A DNA stretch of 64,000 nt. Origin: Piscinibacter sp. XHJ-5 (GTDB taxonomy: Bacteria > Pseudomonadota > Gammaproteobacteria > Burkholderiales > Burkholderiaceae_C). Where the stretch lies: positions 3,906,001 to 3,970,000 of the forward strand of contig NZ_CP123228.1 in NCBI RefSeq assembly GCF_029855045.1, written 5' to 3'. The notes below the pieces were generated by a model. That model did no database searches. It had not been told where the DNA came from and saw only the letters and a list, made by a program, of their open reading frames with translations. Positions 1-8,902 of the stretch are shown here, piece after piece; the first letter of the stretch is position 1; every line of letters begins with the position of its first letter. A program made the translations under genes and the position numbers.

Positions 1-826
1 GGCGAGGCACGATGAGCAGCAGCGGCTGCCCCGCAGCTGACGAGCGATGGCGCGCCCATGCGGCCAGCAGCATCGCCTCCTCGCCCTCGCGTGTCACCGC
101 GGCCAGCAGCACGGGGCGCCCGATCGAGTCGCGCCACGCGCGCCCACGCGACAGGAGCGTCGCATCGGGGGCCATGTCGAACTTGAGGTTGCCGCTGACG
201 ACGACCCGCGGCGCGCCGGCTTCGCGCAGGCGCTGCGCATCGGCTTCGGTCTGCGCGAGCACCAGCGCGAGCTGCTCGACCGCCGGCTGCAGGACCGCGC
301 GCAGCCGCTGGCCCTGGCGCTGGCTCTTTTCGCTGAGGCGCGCGTTGGCCAACACCATGGTCACCCCATGCCGGCGCGCCGCGTGCAGCAGATTCGGCCA
401 GATCTCCGTCTCCATCAGCACGCCGACGCTCGGCTGGAACTGCCGGAAGAAGCGGTTCACGACCCCCGGGGTGTCGTACGGAAGCCATACCTGCCGGTCG
501 CCCGCACGCAGCAGCGCCGCACCGGCCTCGCGGCCGGTCGCCGTGCTGTGCGTGAGCAGCAGCCGCATGTGGGGGTGTTGCCTGCGCAGCGCATCGATCA
601 GGGCCGCGGCCGCACGGGTCTCGCCGAGGGAGACCGCATGCACCCAGATCCAGCCCGACGACGGCGCCTCGCCGCGGTAACTTCCCAGCCGCTCGTTGAC
701 CGCATGCCGGTACAGCGGCTCGGCGCGGCCGCGCCACCACAGCCGCATCAGGTACATCGGCTTCAGCAGCCCGAGGAAGGCGGAATAGCCGCCGCGCGCG
801 AGCTTCTGCCGCCAGGCCATCGTCAT
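1..826 (-). CDS. waaA: 3-deoxy-D-manno-octulosonic acid transferase (Kdo transferase), 3' end outside window
   Basis: Transfers Kdo from CMP-Kdo to lipid IVA, starting the inner core of LPS at the inner membrane. About 275 codons are visible; the C-terminus lies beyond base 1. The N-terminus has the expected hydrophobic/basic stretch (GGYSAFLGLLKPMYLMRLWW), then WVHAVSLGET with the catalytic Glu at about residue 69, and a later VGVLMETEIWPN motif typical of the family. The ATG at 826 overlaps the waaC stop (ATGA), which implies translational coupling; a second ATG lies two codons in. It is the last visible gene of a minus-strand LPS core run: phosphohexomutase, waaC, waaA. Family assignment is confident; only completeness is uncertain. 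Confidence 0.93.
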   Translation of the reverse strand, partial: MTMAWRQKLARGGYSAFLGLLKPMYLMRLWWRGRAEPLYRHAVNERLGSYRGEAPSSGWIWVHAVSLGETRAAAALIDALRRQHPHMRLLLTHSTATGREAGAALLRAGDRQVWLPYDTPGVVNRFFRQFQPSVGVLMETEIWPNLLHAARRHGVTMVLANARLSEKSQRQGQRLRAVLQPAVEQLALVLAQTEADAQRLREAGAPRVVVSGNLKFDMAPDATLLSRGRAWRDSIGRPVLLAAVTREGEEAMLLAAWARHRSSAAGQPLLLIVPR

Positions 827-1800
827 GTCTGGCCTTGGAACTGGGTCCAGACCTGCTGCCATGCGGACCACACCGTGTCCACGTCAGGCGTGGGCTGGCC
901 CTCGATCGACACCTGGTGCGAATGGCCATGCGCGACCTGCGGGCCCGTGCGCCAGGACGTCGGGAAGTTGTACAGCTGCACGTGCGGCAAATCGAGGGCG
1001 ACGGCGATGTGACTCAGGCCGCTGTCGACGCCGATCACGCCGTGCACCGCCCCCATGCGGTCGGTGATCGCATCCAGGTCCATCGCCGGCCACACCTCGC
1101 TGGCCGGACCGATGGCGGCCGCGATGCGATCGGCCCGCTCGCGCTCGACGGGCCCGGCGTGCGGCAGCGCGATGCGCCAGCCGGCGTCCATGACGCGCCT
1201 GCCGAGCTCGATCCAGTGCGCCTCGGGCCACAGCTTGTCGTCGCGAGAGCTGCCGTGCACGAACACCAGCGTGCGATCGATGGACTCGAGCGTGTGCGCC
1301 CGCAGTCCGAAGCGCGGCGCACCGCGCGGCTCGTAGCCGAGCACCCGCGAGGCGAGCAGGCGTGCGCGGTCGAGCGCATGGATGCGTGGGTCGACATCGA
1401 TCGGGTGATCGATCAGCCAGCGCGCGGGCCACTCGTGCGCCGAGCCTTCGGTCTGGTTGCCGAGGCCGAAGGTGGGGCCGCGGGCGATGCGCGCGACCAG
1501 CACCGATTTGGTCAAGCCCTGGAAGTCGATGATGGCGTCGTAGCGGTCGCCGCGCAGCGCGTAGCGAAACTCGCGCCATTCCTCGCGCACGGCCCGCGTC
1601 CACCAGCGCTTGCGCCAGCGCCGCTGCGCGCACTCGAAGCTGCTGTGGATGCCGTGGACGCGGCGCACCAGCGGCGCGAAGCCGGGCTCCACCACCCAGT
1701 CGATCAGCGCATCGGGATGGGCGTTGCGGATGTCGTGCACCACGGGCATCGTGTGGACGACATCGCCCAGCGACGACAGCTTGACGATCAGGACACGCAC
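823..1800 (-). CDS. waaC: ADP-heptose:LPS heptosyltransferase I
   Basis: Adds the first L-glycero-D-manno-heptose to Kdo2-lipid A on the cytoplasmic face of the inner membrane. The 325-residue length fits WaaC (GT9 family). The N-terminus carries the diagnostic SSLGDVVHTMPVV with the catalytic Asp at residue 13; the C-terminal half has GVDSGLSHIAVAL, the nucleotide-sugar-binding loop. The start is GTG at 1800, placed immediately after the TAA of the upstream phosphohexomutase gene with no spacer, and the stop overlaps the waaA start by 4 nt. The three genes are therefore almost certainly one transcript. WaaF is the nearest alternative, but the N-terminal motif and the waaA neighbour favour WaaC. 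Confidence 0.93.
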   Translation of the reverse strand: MRVLIVKLSSLGDVVHTMPVVHDIRNAHPDALIDWVVEPGFAPLVRRVHGIHSSFECAQRRWRKRWWTRAVREEWREFRYALRGDRYDAIIDFQGLTKSVLVARIARGPTFGLGNQTEGSAHEWPARWLIDHPIDVDPRIHALDRARLLASRVLGYEPRGAPRFGLRAHTLESIDRTLVFVHGSSRDDKLWPEAHWIELGRRVMDAGWRIALPHAGPVERERADRIAAAIGPASEVWPAMDLDAITDRMGAVHGVIGVDSGLSHIAVALDLPHVQLYNFPTSWRTGPQVAHGHSHQVSIEGQPTPDVDTVWSAWQQVWTQFQGQT

Positions 1801-3192
1801 TTAGTGGGCGGCCGCGGCGATCCGCGCATCGGGTTTCACCGCACGCAGCGCGGCCATGAACTCTCCTTCAATGCGGTGCAGCGCGTCCTGCGTGTGACCC
1901 TCGAAGCGCAGCACCAGCACGGGCGTCGTGTTCGACGCGCGGATGAGGCCGAAGCCGTCGTCATAGTCCGCGCGCAGGCCGTCGATCGTGATGACCTGTG
2001 CCGCGCCCGGAAAGCGCGCGGTGCGCAGGAGCTCGTCGACGACGCGCTTGGGCTCGCCTTCGGCGCACGGCACGTTCAGCTCGGGCGTGCTGAAGCTCGT
2101 CGGCAGCGCGTTGAGCACCACGCTCGGGTCCTTGCTCTGCGACAGGATCTCCAGCAGGCGCGCCGCGGTGTAGGTGGCGTCGTCGAAGCCGTACCAGCGC
2201 TCGGCGAAGAAGATGTGCCCGCTCATCTCGCCGGCCAGCGGAGCGCCGATTTCCTTCAGCTTGGCCTTGATGAGCGAGTGGCCCGTCTTCCACATCAGCG
2301 GCTTGCCGCCGGCCTCGCGGATCAGCGGCGCCAGGCGCTGCGTGCACTTCACGTCGAAGATGATGGTGCCGCCGGGCACGCGCTTGAGCGTATCGAGCGC
2401 CAGGAGCATGAGCTGGCGGTCGGGGTAGATGATCTGCCCGTCCTTGGTGACGATGCCCAGGCGGTCGCCGTCGCCGTCGAACGCGAGCCCGATCTCGGCA
2501 TCGGTGGTCCGCACCGTGCGGATGAGCTCGGCGAGGTTCTCCGGCTTGCTCGGATCGGGATGGTGGTTCGGAAAGTCGCCGTCGACCTCGGAGTACAGCT
2601 CGGTCACGTCGCAGCCGAGCGCGCGCAGGATGCGCGGTGCGGACGCGCCCGGAATGCCGTTGCCGGAATCGACGACGATCTTCAGGCGGCGCGCCAGCTT
2701 GCAATCGCTGATGATGCGATGCTCGTACTCGTCGAGGATGTCCATCGTCGCCGCGCGGCCGGGGCCCTGCGCATAGTCTTCCGCCTCGATGCGCTGGCGC
2801 AGCTTCTGGATGTCCTCGCCATAGATCGCGCGCCCGGCGAGCACCATCTTGAAGCCGTTGTAGTCCTTGGGGTTGTGGCTGCCGGTCACCTGGATGCCGC
2901 TGCGGCAGCCGTGCTCGCCACGCGTCGCGGCCACGTAGTAGAGCATCGGCGTGGTCGCGGGGCCGATGTCCACGACGTCGAGGCCGGTGGACGCGAGGCC
3001 GCGAATCAGCGCGGCGCTGAGCCCCGGTCCCGACAGCCGCCCGTCGCGGCCGACCGCGACGGCGCGCTCGCCGGCGGCCAGCGCTTCGGTGCCGAAGGCG
3101 CGGCCGAGGTGCTCGGCAAACGATTCGTCGATGGTCTGGTCGACGATGCCGCGGATGTCGTAGGCCTTGAAGATGCTTGCATTGACTTGCAT
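1801..3192 (-). CDS. Phosphomannomutase/phosphoglucomutase (AlgC/ManB type)
   Basis: Interconverts hexose 1- and 6-phosphates, supplying GDP-mannose or UDP-glucose precursors for LPS and exopolysaccharide; cytoplasmic. It has 463 residues, the usual length for bifunctional PMM/PGM. The catalytic phosphoserine loop TGSHNP has Ser at about residue 105, the metal-binding loop DGDGDR is at about 239-244, and EMSGHIFF marks the sugar-binding domain. The ATG at 3192 was chosen because MQVNASIFKAYDIRG matches the family N-terminus; the frame stays open far upstream but without family homology. It heads the LPS operon, ending directly against the waaC GTG. Whether it acts mainly on mannose or glucose cannot be read from the sequence. 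Confidence 0.9.
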   Translation of the reverse strand: MQVNASIFKAYDIRGIVDQTIDESFAEHLGRAFGTEALAAGERAVAVGRDGRLSGPGLSAALIRGLASTGLDVVDIGPATTPMLYYVAATRGEHGCRSGIQVTGSHNPKDYNGFKMVLAGRAIYGEDIQKLRQRIEAEDYAQGPGRAATMDILDEYEHRIISDCKLARRLKIVVDSGNGIPGASAPRILRALGCDVTELYSEVDGDFPNHHPDPSKPENLAELIRTVRTTDAEIGLAFDGDGDRLGIVTKDGQIIYPDRQLMLLALDTLKRVPGGTIIFDVKCTQRLAPLIREAGGKPLMWKTGHSLIKAKLKEIGAPLAGEMSGHIFFAERWYGFDDATYTAARLLEILSQSKDPSVVLNALPTSFSTPELNVPCAEGEPKRVVDELLRTARFPGAAQVITIDGLRADYDDGFGLIRASNTTPVLVLRFEGHTQDALHRIEGEFMAALRAVKPDARIAAAAH

Positions 3193-3309
3193 GGATCTGC
3201 CTGGGGAGAGCTGCGAATCGGGGCGATTGTAGGGACGCCCTCCCAGGCCCGTGGGCGACATGTCCGGAAACGGCGAGTCCGGGCCCTGCCGCTGGCCATA
3301 ATCGTCCGC

Positions 3310-4773
3310 ATGACACTCGATGCCGACGCCGCCTACCTGGTCCTGAAGGCCCGAGATGCCCGCTTCGACGGAAGGCTCTTCGTCGGCGTCACTTCGACTC
3401 GCGTGTACTGCCGTCCGATCTGCCGCGTTCGCACGCCCAAGCGCGAGAACTGCCGCTTCTTCGAGACGCCGGCGCAGGCCGAAGCCGAAGCGTTCCGGCC
3501 GTGCATGAAGTGCCGTCCGGAAATCGCCCCGGGTCCGGGGCTCGCGTGGTCGGTGATGGATGCGTCGCGAACGCTGGCGCGCCAGGCCGCCGACTGGCTC
3601 GACGAGCAGGCCGCGACCGGCGAAGCGCCCGCGCTCACGTCGCTGGCGGCTCGACTGGGGGTCAGCGACCGGCACCTGCGGCGCATCTTCCAGGCCGAGC
3701 ACGGCGTGACGCCGGTGCAATACCTGCAGACGCGGCGCCTGCTGATGGCCAAGCAGCTGCTGACCGACAGCCGCATGCCGGTCGCCCAGGTCGCGATGGC
3801 GAGCGGCTTCGGAAGTCTGCGCCGCTTCAATGCGGCATTCGCACAGAGCTACCGGATGAGCCCCACCCGACTGCGCGGCGATGTCGACGATGCGCTCGAC
3901 AGCGGCGATGCCGTCTGCGTCACGCTCTCGTACCGCGCGCCTTACGACACGGCGAGGCTGATGCGCTTTCTGGCCCAGCGGGCGGTTCCCGGGGTGGAGG
4001 AGATCGACGGCCTCGTCGTGCGCCGCACGCTGCGTGCCGGCGTCGTGAGCGACAGCGCGGGCTGGATCCAGGCCGAATTCGTGCCTCCGTCCGCGCGGGT
4101 GCGGCTGCGCTTCGCGCCCGCGCTGGCTTCGGCCAGCGCGCGTGTGGTGGCCGCGGTCCGCCGCTGGCTGGATCTCGATGCCGCGCCGCACACCATCGGC
4201 GACGCGCTGCGGGCGCTGCCCGGAGACGAAGGATTGCGCCTGCCCGGCAGCCTCGATGCCTTCGAGCTCGCGGTGCGCGCGGTCCTCGGCCAGCAGGTGA
4301 CCGTGGCAGCGGCACGCACGCTGGCACGGCGCGTGGTCGAGCGCTTCGGCGAGCCGCTCGCCACGCCGTGGGAAAGCGTCACCCGCACCTTTCCGGCCCC
4401 GGCGCTCCTGGCCCGGACGGCGCCGGAGCGGATCGCCGAGCTGGGCATCATCCGCACCCGCGCGAACGCGATCATCGGCATCGCCGCAGCGTGGGACGAG
4501 CTCGCGCCGAAGATCGCCGTGCATCAGCCGCCCGAGCCGCTCATCGACGCCCTTTGCGCCCTGCCCGGCATCGGTCCGTGGACCGCGCACTACATCGCCA
4601 TGCGCGCGCTGAGCTGGCCCGATGCCTTCCCGCCCAACGACGTGGCGGTGCTCAAGGCGATGAAGCAGCTGTTCGATTGCGGCTCGCAGCGTGCGGCCGA
4701 TGACATCGCCCGAGCCTGGCGACCCTGGCGCGCGTATGCCGTGCTTCGACTCTGGAACAGCCTGGAGACCTGA
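3310..4773 (+). CDS. alkA: Ada-AlkA fusion: DNA-3-methyladenine glycosylase II with methyl-sensing transcription-factor module
   Basis: A 487-residue protein combining an Ada-type methylphosphotriester sensor with an AlkA glycosylase that excises alkylated purines. Domains: zinc-binding Ada domain, residues about 8-72, with Cys34, Cys38, Cys65 and Cys68 (Cys34 is the expected methyl acceptor); AraC-type HTH, about 95-175; AlkA N-terminal fold, about 195-305; HhH-GPD glycosylase, about 310-487, with LPGIGPWTAHY and the catalytic Asp in PPNDVAV. The ATG at 3310 directly precedes the family N-terminus. It is divergent from the LPS operon and followed 2 nt later by ogt, so it probably activates its own operon on methylation, as E. 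coli Ada does (inference). The suicide methyltransferase domain of classical Ada is absent here and is supplied by the separate ogt gene. Confidence 0.92.
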   Translation: MTLDADAAYLVLKARDARFDGRLFVGVTSTRVYCRPICRVRTPKRENCRFFETPAQAEAEAFRPCMKCRPEIAPGPGLAWSVMDASRTLARQAADWLDEQAATGEAPALTSLAARLGVSDRHLRRIFQAEHGVTPVQYLQTRRLLMAKQLLTDSRMPVAQVAMASGFGSLRRFNAAFAQSYRMSPTRLRGDVDDALDSGDAVCVTLSYRAPYDTARLMRFLAQRAVPGVEEIDGLVVRRTLRAGVVSDSAGWIQAEFVPPSARVRLRFAPALASASARVVAAVRRWLDLDAAPHTIGDALRALPGDEGLRLPGSLDAFELAVRAVLGQQVTVAAARTLARRVVERFGEPLATPWESVTRTFPAPALLARTAPERIAELGIIRTRANAIIGIAAAWDELAPKIAVHQPPEPLIDALCALPGIGPWTAHYIAMRALSWPDAFPPNDVAVLKAMKQLFDCGSQRAADDIARAWRPWRAYAVLRLWNSLET

Positions 4774-4775
4774 CG

Positions 4776-5297
4776 ATGAGCTTTGCCACCTCGGTCATTC
4801 GACGCCGCTGCACTGCGCAGGCGACGATCGCCACGCCGCTGGGCGCGCTGCTGCTCGCGCGCACGGCCGACGGCCTCGCCGGCGCGTGGTTCGAAGGCCA
4901 GAAGTACCACGCGGGTGCACTCGACGCGCCACAGTGTCCCGATGACCGGCTGCTGCGCGCGGCGGCAGACCAGCTGGAAGCCTACTTCGCCGGCCGCTCG
5001 TCGCGCTTCGATGTGCCGCTGGACCTGCACGGCACCGATTTCCAGCGCAATGTGTGGCGGCAGCTGCTGGCCATCGTGCCGGGACAGACCTGCAGCTACC
5101 TCGACGTCGCCCGCCGAGTAGGGTCACCGGGCGCGGTGCGCGCGGTCGGCGCCGCGGTCGGGAAGAATCCGCTGTCCATCATCGTGCCTTGCCACCGCGT
5201 CGTCGGCAGCGGCGGCGCGCTCACCGGCTACGCGGGAGGGCTGCACCGCAAGCGGGCGCTGCTCGCGCTCGAAGGGCACCAGCAGGAGCTGCATTGA
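4776..5297 (+). CDS. ogt: Methylated-DNA--[protein]-cysteine S-methyltransferase
   Basis: Repairs O6-methylguanine and O4-methylthymine by irreversible transfer of the alkyl group to its own cysteine. The 173-residue protein has the active-site PCHRV (Cys139) and the preceding winged-helix segment FQRNVWRQLLAIVPG that inserts into the DNA minor groove. The ATG is 2 nt after the alkA stop, so the two are co-transcribed and probably coupled. Its end overlaps the TTG start of the following transporter gene. Together, the Ada-AlkA fusion and Ogt reconstitute the functions of the classical adaptive-response protein. Confidence 0.95.
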   Translation: MSFATSVIRRRCTAQATIATPLGALLLARTADGLAGAWFEGQKYHAGALDAPQCPDDRLLRAAADQLEAYFAGRSSRFDVPLDLHGTDFQRNVWRQLLAIVPGQTCSYLDVARRVGSPGAVRAVGAAVGKNPLSIIVPCHRVVGSGGALTGYAGGLHRKRALLALEGHQQELH

Positions 5298-6181
5298 AAA
5301 CATCCGATGTTGGCGAGCTGTTCGCGCTCGCCGCGCTGTGGGGCGCGTCGTTCCTCTTCATGCGCATGGGAGCGGTCGAGTTCGGGCCGGTGGCGCTGGC
5401 TGCCGTGCGGGTGATCGGGGCGACGCTGTTCCTGCTGCCGCTGCTGCGGGCGCGCGGCCAGCTCGGCGAGCTGCGGGTGCATTGGCGCCCGCTGCTGATC
5501 GTCGGTGTGCTGAACTCGGCGCTGCCGTTTCTCTGCTACAGCTATGCGGCGCTGTCGATCACGGCCGGACTGTCCTCCATCTTCAACGCGGCGACGCCGC
5601 TGTTCGGCGCCGTCATCGCGTGGCTGTGGCTGAACGACAGGCTCACCCCGTCGCGCATCGTCGGCCTGGCAATCGGCTTCGCCGGCGTGCTGTGGCTGGC
5701 CTGGGACAAGGCCAGCTTCAAGCCGGGCGGGTCGGGCTGGGCCATCGTCGCGTGCCTGGCAGCGACGCTGTGCTACGGCATCTCGGCGAGCTACACGAAG
5801 AAGAAGTTCACCGGCGTGCCGCCGCTGGCCGTGGCCACCGGCAGCCAGCTTTCCGCGACGCTGGTCCTGCTGCCGCTCGCCCTGCTGTGGTGGCCCGCGG
5901 CGATGCCGTCGCAGACGGCATGGATCGCGGCCGGGCTGCTCGCGGTCGCCTGCACCGGCGTTGCCTATGTCCTCTACTTCCGCCTCATCGCACACGTGGG
6001 GCCGGCCAACGCCATCGCGGTGACGTTCCTGATTCCGGTCTTCGCGGTGCTGTGGGGCTGGGTGTTCCTCGACGAAGGCATCACGCCGCAGATGGTGATC
6101 GGCTGCGCCGTGATCCTGGCGGGCACGGGTCTGACAACCGGCGTGCTGAAGCTGCCATCGCGCGCGCCAGTTCGCGCCTAG
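5294..6181 (+). CDS. EamA/DMT-family inner-membrane transporter
   Basis: A 295-residue drug/metabolite-superfamily exporter with two EamA repeats and about ten predicted hydrophobic helices, e.g. FALAALWGASFLFMR near the N-terminus and VTFLIPVFAVLWGWVFLDE in the second repeat. Substrate unknown; family members export amino acids, nucleosides or drugs. I place the start at TTG 5294, which overlaps the ogt stop (TTGA) and gives the correct family N-terminus; there is no better ATG upstream. The TAG stop at 6179-6181 is part of the CTAG target site of the insertion sequence that follows, so the insertion leaves the protein unchanged. It is third in the alkylation-repair operon, although its role there is unclear. 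Confidence 0.85.
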   Translation: MKTSDVGELFALAALWGASFLFMRMGAVEFGPVALAAVRVIGATLFLLPLLRARGQLGELRVHWRPLLIVGVLNSALPFLCYSYAALSITAGLSSIFNAATPLFGAVIAWLWLNDRLTPSRIVGLAIGFAGVLWLAWDKASFKPGGSGWAIVACLAATLCYGISASYTKKKFTGVPPLAVATGSQLSATLVLLPLALLWWPAAMPSQTAWIAAGLLAVACTGVAYVLYFRLIAHVGPANAIAVTFLIPVFAVLWGWVFLDEGITPQMVIGCAVILAGTGLTTGVLKLPSRAPVRA

Positions 6182-7232
6182 TTGTGAAGCTTCAATAGGT
6201 TGTTGCGGGTGTCCACCCGGAAAGGTTTTGAGAGACTGGAAATTGCCAAACCCCCAGTCAACTCAACAACCAAGTCCGGATGAACACCCATAAGAATGCC
6301 CGATTGACGTACTTGCGCCGCCTTGAGATGGTCCAAGACATGACCGCACGTGGCCTTTCCCCTTCGCAGGCAGGTGCCTTGCACGGCGTCAGCGCCGTGA
6401 CCGCGCGCAAGTGGCTGGCTCGTTAGCTGGCCGACGGACCGCAAGGGCTGTTGGACAGGTCTTCGCGGCCGGCCAAGTCGCCTCGAGCCATAGAACCTCG
6501 TGTTGCGTTGGCCATCGTGGAGCTTAGGCGCAAGCTGTTTCTTCAGGGCACCATTGCCTCGTACATGGGCGTGTCCAAGGCTACGGTCAGCCGCGTGTTG
6601 CGACGAGCCGGCTTGTCCAGGCTCAGCGATCTGCAGCCCGTGGAGCCGGTTCAGCGCTACGAGCGGGAGGCCCCTGGCGAGCTGTTGCACATCGACATCA
6701 AGAAGCTGGGTCGAATCGAGCGAGCCGGCCACCGCGTCACGGGCGACCGTGGTGGCCGCATCCGCGACGGTGTTGGCTGGGAATATGTCTTCGTGGCCGT
6801 CGACGATCACAGCCGCATCGCGTTCACCCAGATCCATCCCGATGAGCGAAAGCAAAGTGCCGTGGCCTTCCTGCACGCAGCGCACGCCTACTACGCCCAG
6901 CTCGGCGTGAGCATCCAACGGCTGATCACGGACAACGGCGCAGCGTTCCACTCCAACGCCTTCTTCGACGCGTGCCACGAGCTGAACATCAAGCACAGGT
7001 TCACCCGAGCCTACCGACCTCAACGAACGGCAAGGCCGAGCGCTTCATCCAGTCAGCCTTGCGCGAGTGGGCCTATGGACGACCCTACAACCACTCCGAC
7101 GAACGGCGAGCCGCACTGCCCGTCTGGAACCACTTCTACAACTGGCACCGCGAGCACCATGGCATCGGCTGCCAGCCGCCTATGTCCCGTCTCTCGGCGT
7201 CACGCAAGAACGTCTTGACACTTCACAACTAG
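6178..7232. mobile_element. IS481-family insertion sequence (degenerate) with CTAG target duplications
   Basis: The element proper spans 6182-7228 (1047 bp, the usual IS481 size). Imperfect terminal inverted repeats begin TTGTGAAG at the left and, read on the minus strand, TTGTGAAG at the right, with further matches over about 30 bp. CTAG occurs directly outside both ends (6178-6181 and 7229-7232), the target preference known for IS481. Deleting the element and one CTAG restores a site in which CTAG simply contains the EamA stop codon. The transposase is broken (separate entry), so the copy cannot move by itself. Confidence 0.92.
6280..7232 (+). pseudogene. IS481-family transposase, inactivated by a nonsense mutation and a frameshift
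   Basis: The reading frame starts at ATG 6280 (MNTHKNARLTYLRRLE), with an N-terminal HTH region, and meets an in-frame TAG at 6424-6426 where the family has a Tyr codon (RYLADG). The same frame continues through the catalytic core with the first DDE Asp (LLHIDIKKLG) and the second (ITDNGAAF). Around 7021-7024 one A appears lost: CCTCAACGAACGG should read Pro-Gln-Thr-Asn-Gly. The frame then shifts, so the third catalytic residue (KAERFIQ) and the C-terminus are only readable one frame over. The TAG at 7230-7232 that ends the C-terminal frame lies in the flanking CTAG, so the stop codon is supplied by the target site. Confidence 0.9.
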
Positions 7233-7341
7233 TGTCGAGCGACACGCCCTACACTGCGCGTCCCATGCCACGGCCCGATCGTGCCCGCGGGCCTTCGATG
7301 TGCAACCCGGACCCCGCCTGATCCGCCAGATGGAGACGACC

Positions 7342-7812
7342 ATGCGCATTGCCCTTTCCTGCCTTGCGCTGTGCAGCTCGCTGCTCGCCGCGTGTGCCAG
7401 CGCGCCTTCCGCGCCGTCGACGACGGCCGGGCCGGTCGACCGCGCGCTGCTGGAGCGCCAGGTCGCCGACACCGAGCGCGCGTTTGCCAAGACCATGGCC
7501 GATCGCGATCTGGCAGGCTTCAGCGGCTTCCTGTCGGAAGAGACGGTCTTCTTCTCGGGTCCGTCGCCGTTGCGCGGCAAGGCCGCGGTCACCGACTGGT
7601 GGAAGCGGTTCTACGACAAGCCGGCGGCGCCGTTCTCGTGGCGTCCCGACCGGGTGGAAGCGCTCGACTCCGGCACGCTGGCGCTGAGCACCGGACCGGT
7701 GTTCGATCCGGCGGGCAAGTGCATCGGGCGCTTCACGTCGATCTGGCGACAGGAAGCGCCCGGGGTCTGGAAGATCATCTTCGACAAGGGCGGGCCCTGC
7801 GAAGAGAGGTAG
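7342..7812 (+). CDS. Lipoprotein with DUF4440/SnoaL-like (NTF2 fold) domain
   Basis: A 156-residue predicted lipoprotein. The signal peptide ends in LLAAC (lipobox Cys18), followed by a short Ala/Ser/Pro linker. Residues about 36-150 look like an NTF2-like DUF4440 domain (RAFAKTMADRDLAGFSGFLSEE, then SIWRQEAPGVWKIIFDKG at the C-terminus), a fold used by steroid isomerases and by binding proteins of unknown role. The start is ATG 7342 because it gives an intact lipoprotein signal and has GGAGAC upstream; the frame is open further 5'. It sits just downstream of the insertion sequence and, before that insertion, followed the EamA gene directly. Specific function unknown. Confidence 0.8.
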   Translation: MRIALSCLALCSSLLAACASAPSAPSTTAGPVDRALLERQVADTERAFAKTMADRDLAGFSGFLSEETVFFSGPSPLRGKAAVTDWWKRFYDKPAAPFSWRPDRVEALDSGTLALSTGPVFDPAGKCIGRFTSIWRQEAPGVWKIIFDKGGPCEER

Positions 7813-7813
7813 G

Positions 7814-8902
7814 TCAAGCCTCTCCCCGCTTCATCTTCATCCACTGCCGCGTCGCCTTGCCGCGCGCCCGCCACACCGAGGCCTGCTGTTGCCGCTCGAG
7901 CACCGTCATCGTGTCGCGCCGCGCCTCACGCATCAGCTTGTGGTAGTTGCGCAGGCGGTCGCCGGCGATGCCTTCGCGGACCGCGCAGCCGGGCTCGTCC
8001 TGGTGGCGGCAGTCGCGGAAGCGGCAGTGCAGCGCGAGCTTGCCGATGTCGTCGAAGAGCCAGGCCAGCGTGGCCTCGTCCACATCGGGACGCAGCGCAC
8101 GCAGCCCCGGCGTGTCGATGACGCAGGCGCCGCCCTGCAGGGGGTGCAGCGAACGCGACGTCGTCGTGTGCTTGCCGCGGCTGTCGTGCTCGCGAACGGC
8201 CCCCGTGTCCTGCAGGGCGGCGCCGGCCAGCGTGTTGGTCAGCGTGCTCTTGCCGGCCCCCGACGAGCCCATCAGCACGACCGTCTGGCCGGCGTGCAGG
8301 TACGGCGCGAGCGCGTGGGCCGCCGATGCATGCGTGGCGTTCACCGCGACCACGTCGAGCGAGCCGGACACGCGCGCTCGCAACTCCTGCAGCATCGGCG
8401 AGAGCAGCTCGGGTGTCGGCGCCGCGACGTCGACCTTGGTCAGCACGATCACCGGCTGCACGCCGCTGCCTTGCACCAGCGCCAGATAGCGCTCGAGGCG
8501 GCGAAGGTTGTAGTCGTCGTCCAGGCCCATCACCAGCAAGGCCGTGTCGACGTTGCTGACGACGGGATGGCGGCTGCCGTCGGCGTCGCGGCGCACGATG
8601 TGGGTGAGCGGCGGCGCCTGCATGTGCACCCAGCAGTCGCCGTGCACGTCGGGCGTCGCCAGCACCCAGTCGCCGACGGCGAGCGCGGTGTCTTGCTCTG
8701 CCAGCTCGCGGGTGAGGCGCGGCAAGACGCGCGCCGAATGCTCGTGCTGTCCGTCGTGCAGCCGCAGCGTTTCGCGGTGCACTTCGATGAGTCGCATCAG
8801 CGTGAAGGGACCGCCCTCGGGGACGGTCTGCATCGCCAGGTGCTGGGCCATCGCAGGAGTGAGGCCCATGCAGCGCAGGCGTTCGAAATCGATGTCGATC
8901 AT
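7814..8902 (-). CDS. rsgA: Ribosome small-subunit-dependent GTPase A
   Basis: Circularly permuted GTPase that checks late 30S maturation. From ATG 8902 it is 362 residues. The permuted motif order is visible: TKVD (G4) at about 155-158, then GSSGAGKST (G1/P-loop) at about 212-220, then DTPG (G3) at about 263-266, followed by a Cys/His zinc knuckle (HCRFRDCRHQDEPGC). An OB-fold N-terminal region precedes these. A TTG at 8920 would extend the protein by six residues; neither start has a convincing Shine-Dalgarno, so the exact start is uncertain. It is convergent with the DUF4440 lipoprotein gene, leaving almost no space. Confidence 0.92.
   Translation of the reverse strand: MIDIDFERLRCMGLTPAMAQHLAMQTVPEGGPFTLMRLIEVHRETLRLHDGQHEHSARVLPRLTRELAEQDTALAVGDWVLATPDVHGDCWVHMQAPPLTHIVRRDADGSRHPVVSNVDTALLVMGLDDDYNLRRLERYLALVQGSGVQPVIVLTKVDVAAPTPELLSPMLQELRARVSGSLDVVAVNATHASAAHALAPYLHAGQTVVLMGSSGAGKSTLTNTLAGAALQDTGAVREHDSRGKHTTTSRSLHPLQGGACVIDTPGLRALRPDVDEATLAWLFDDIGKLALHCRFRDCRHQDEPGCAVREGIAGDRLRNYHKLMREARRDTMTVLERQQQASVWRARGKATRQWMKMKRGEA

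Noticed and set aside
835..3300. Very long plus-strand open frame opposite waaC and the phosphohexomutase gene, continuous with alkA
   Set aside because: It is antisense to two well-recognised genes and has no homology upstream of residue 1 of AlkA; such long open frames are a by-product of high GC.
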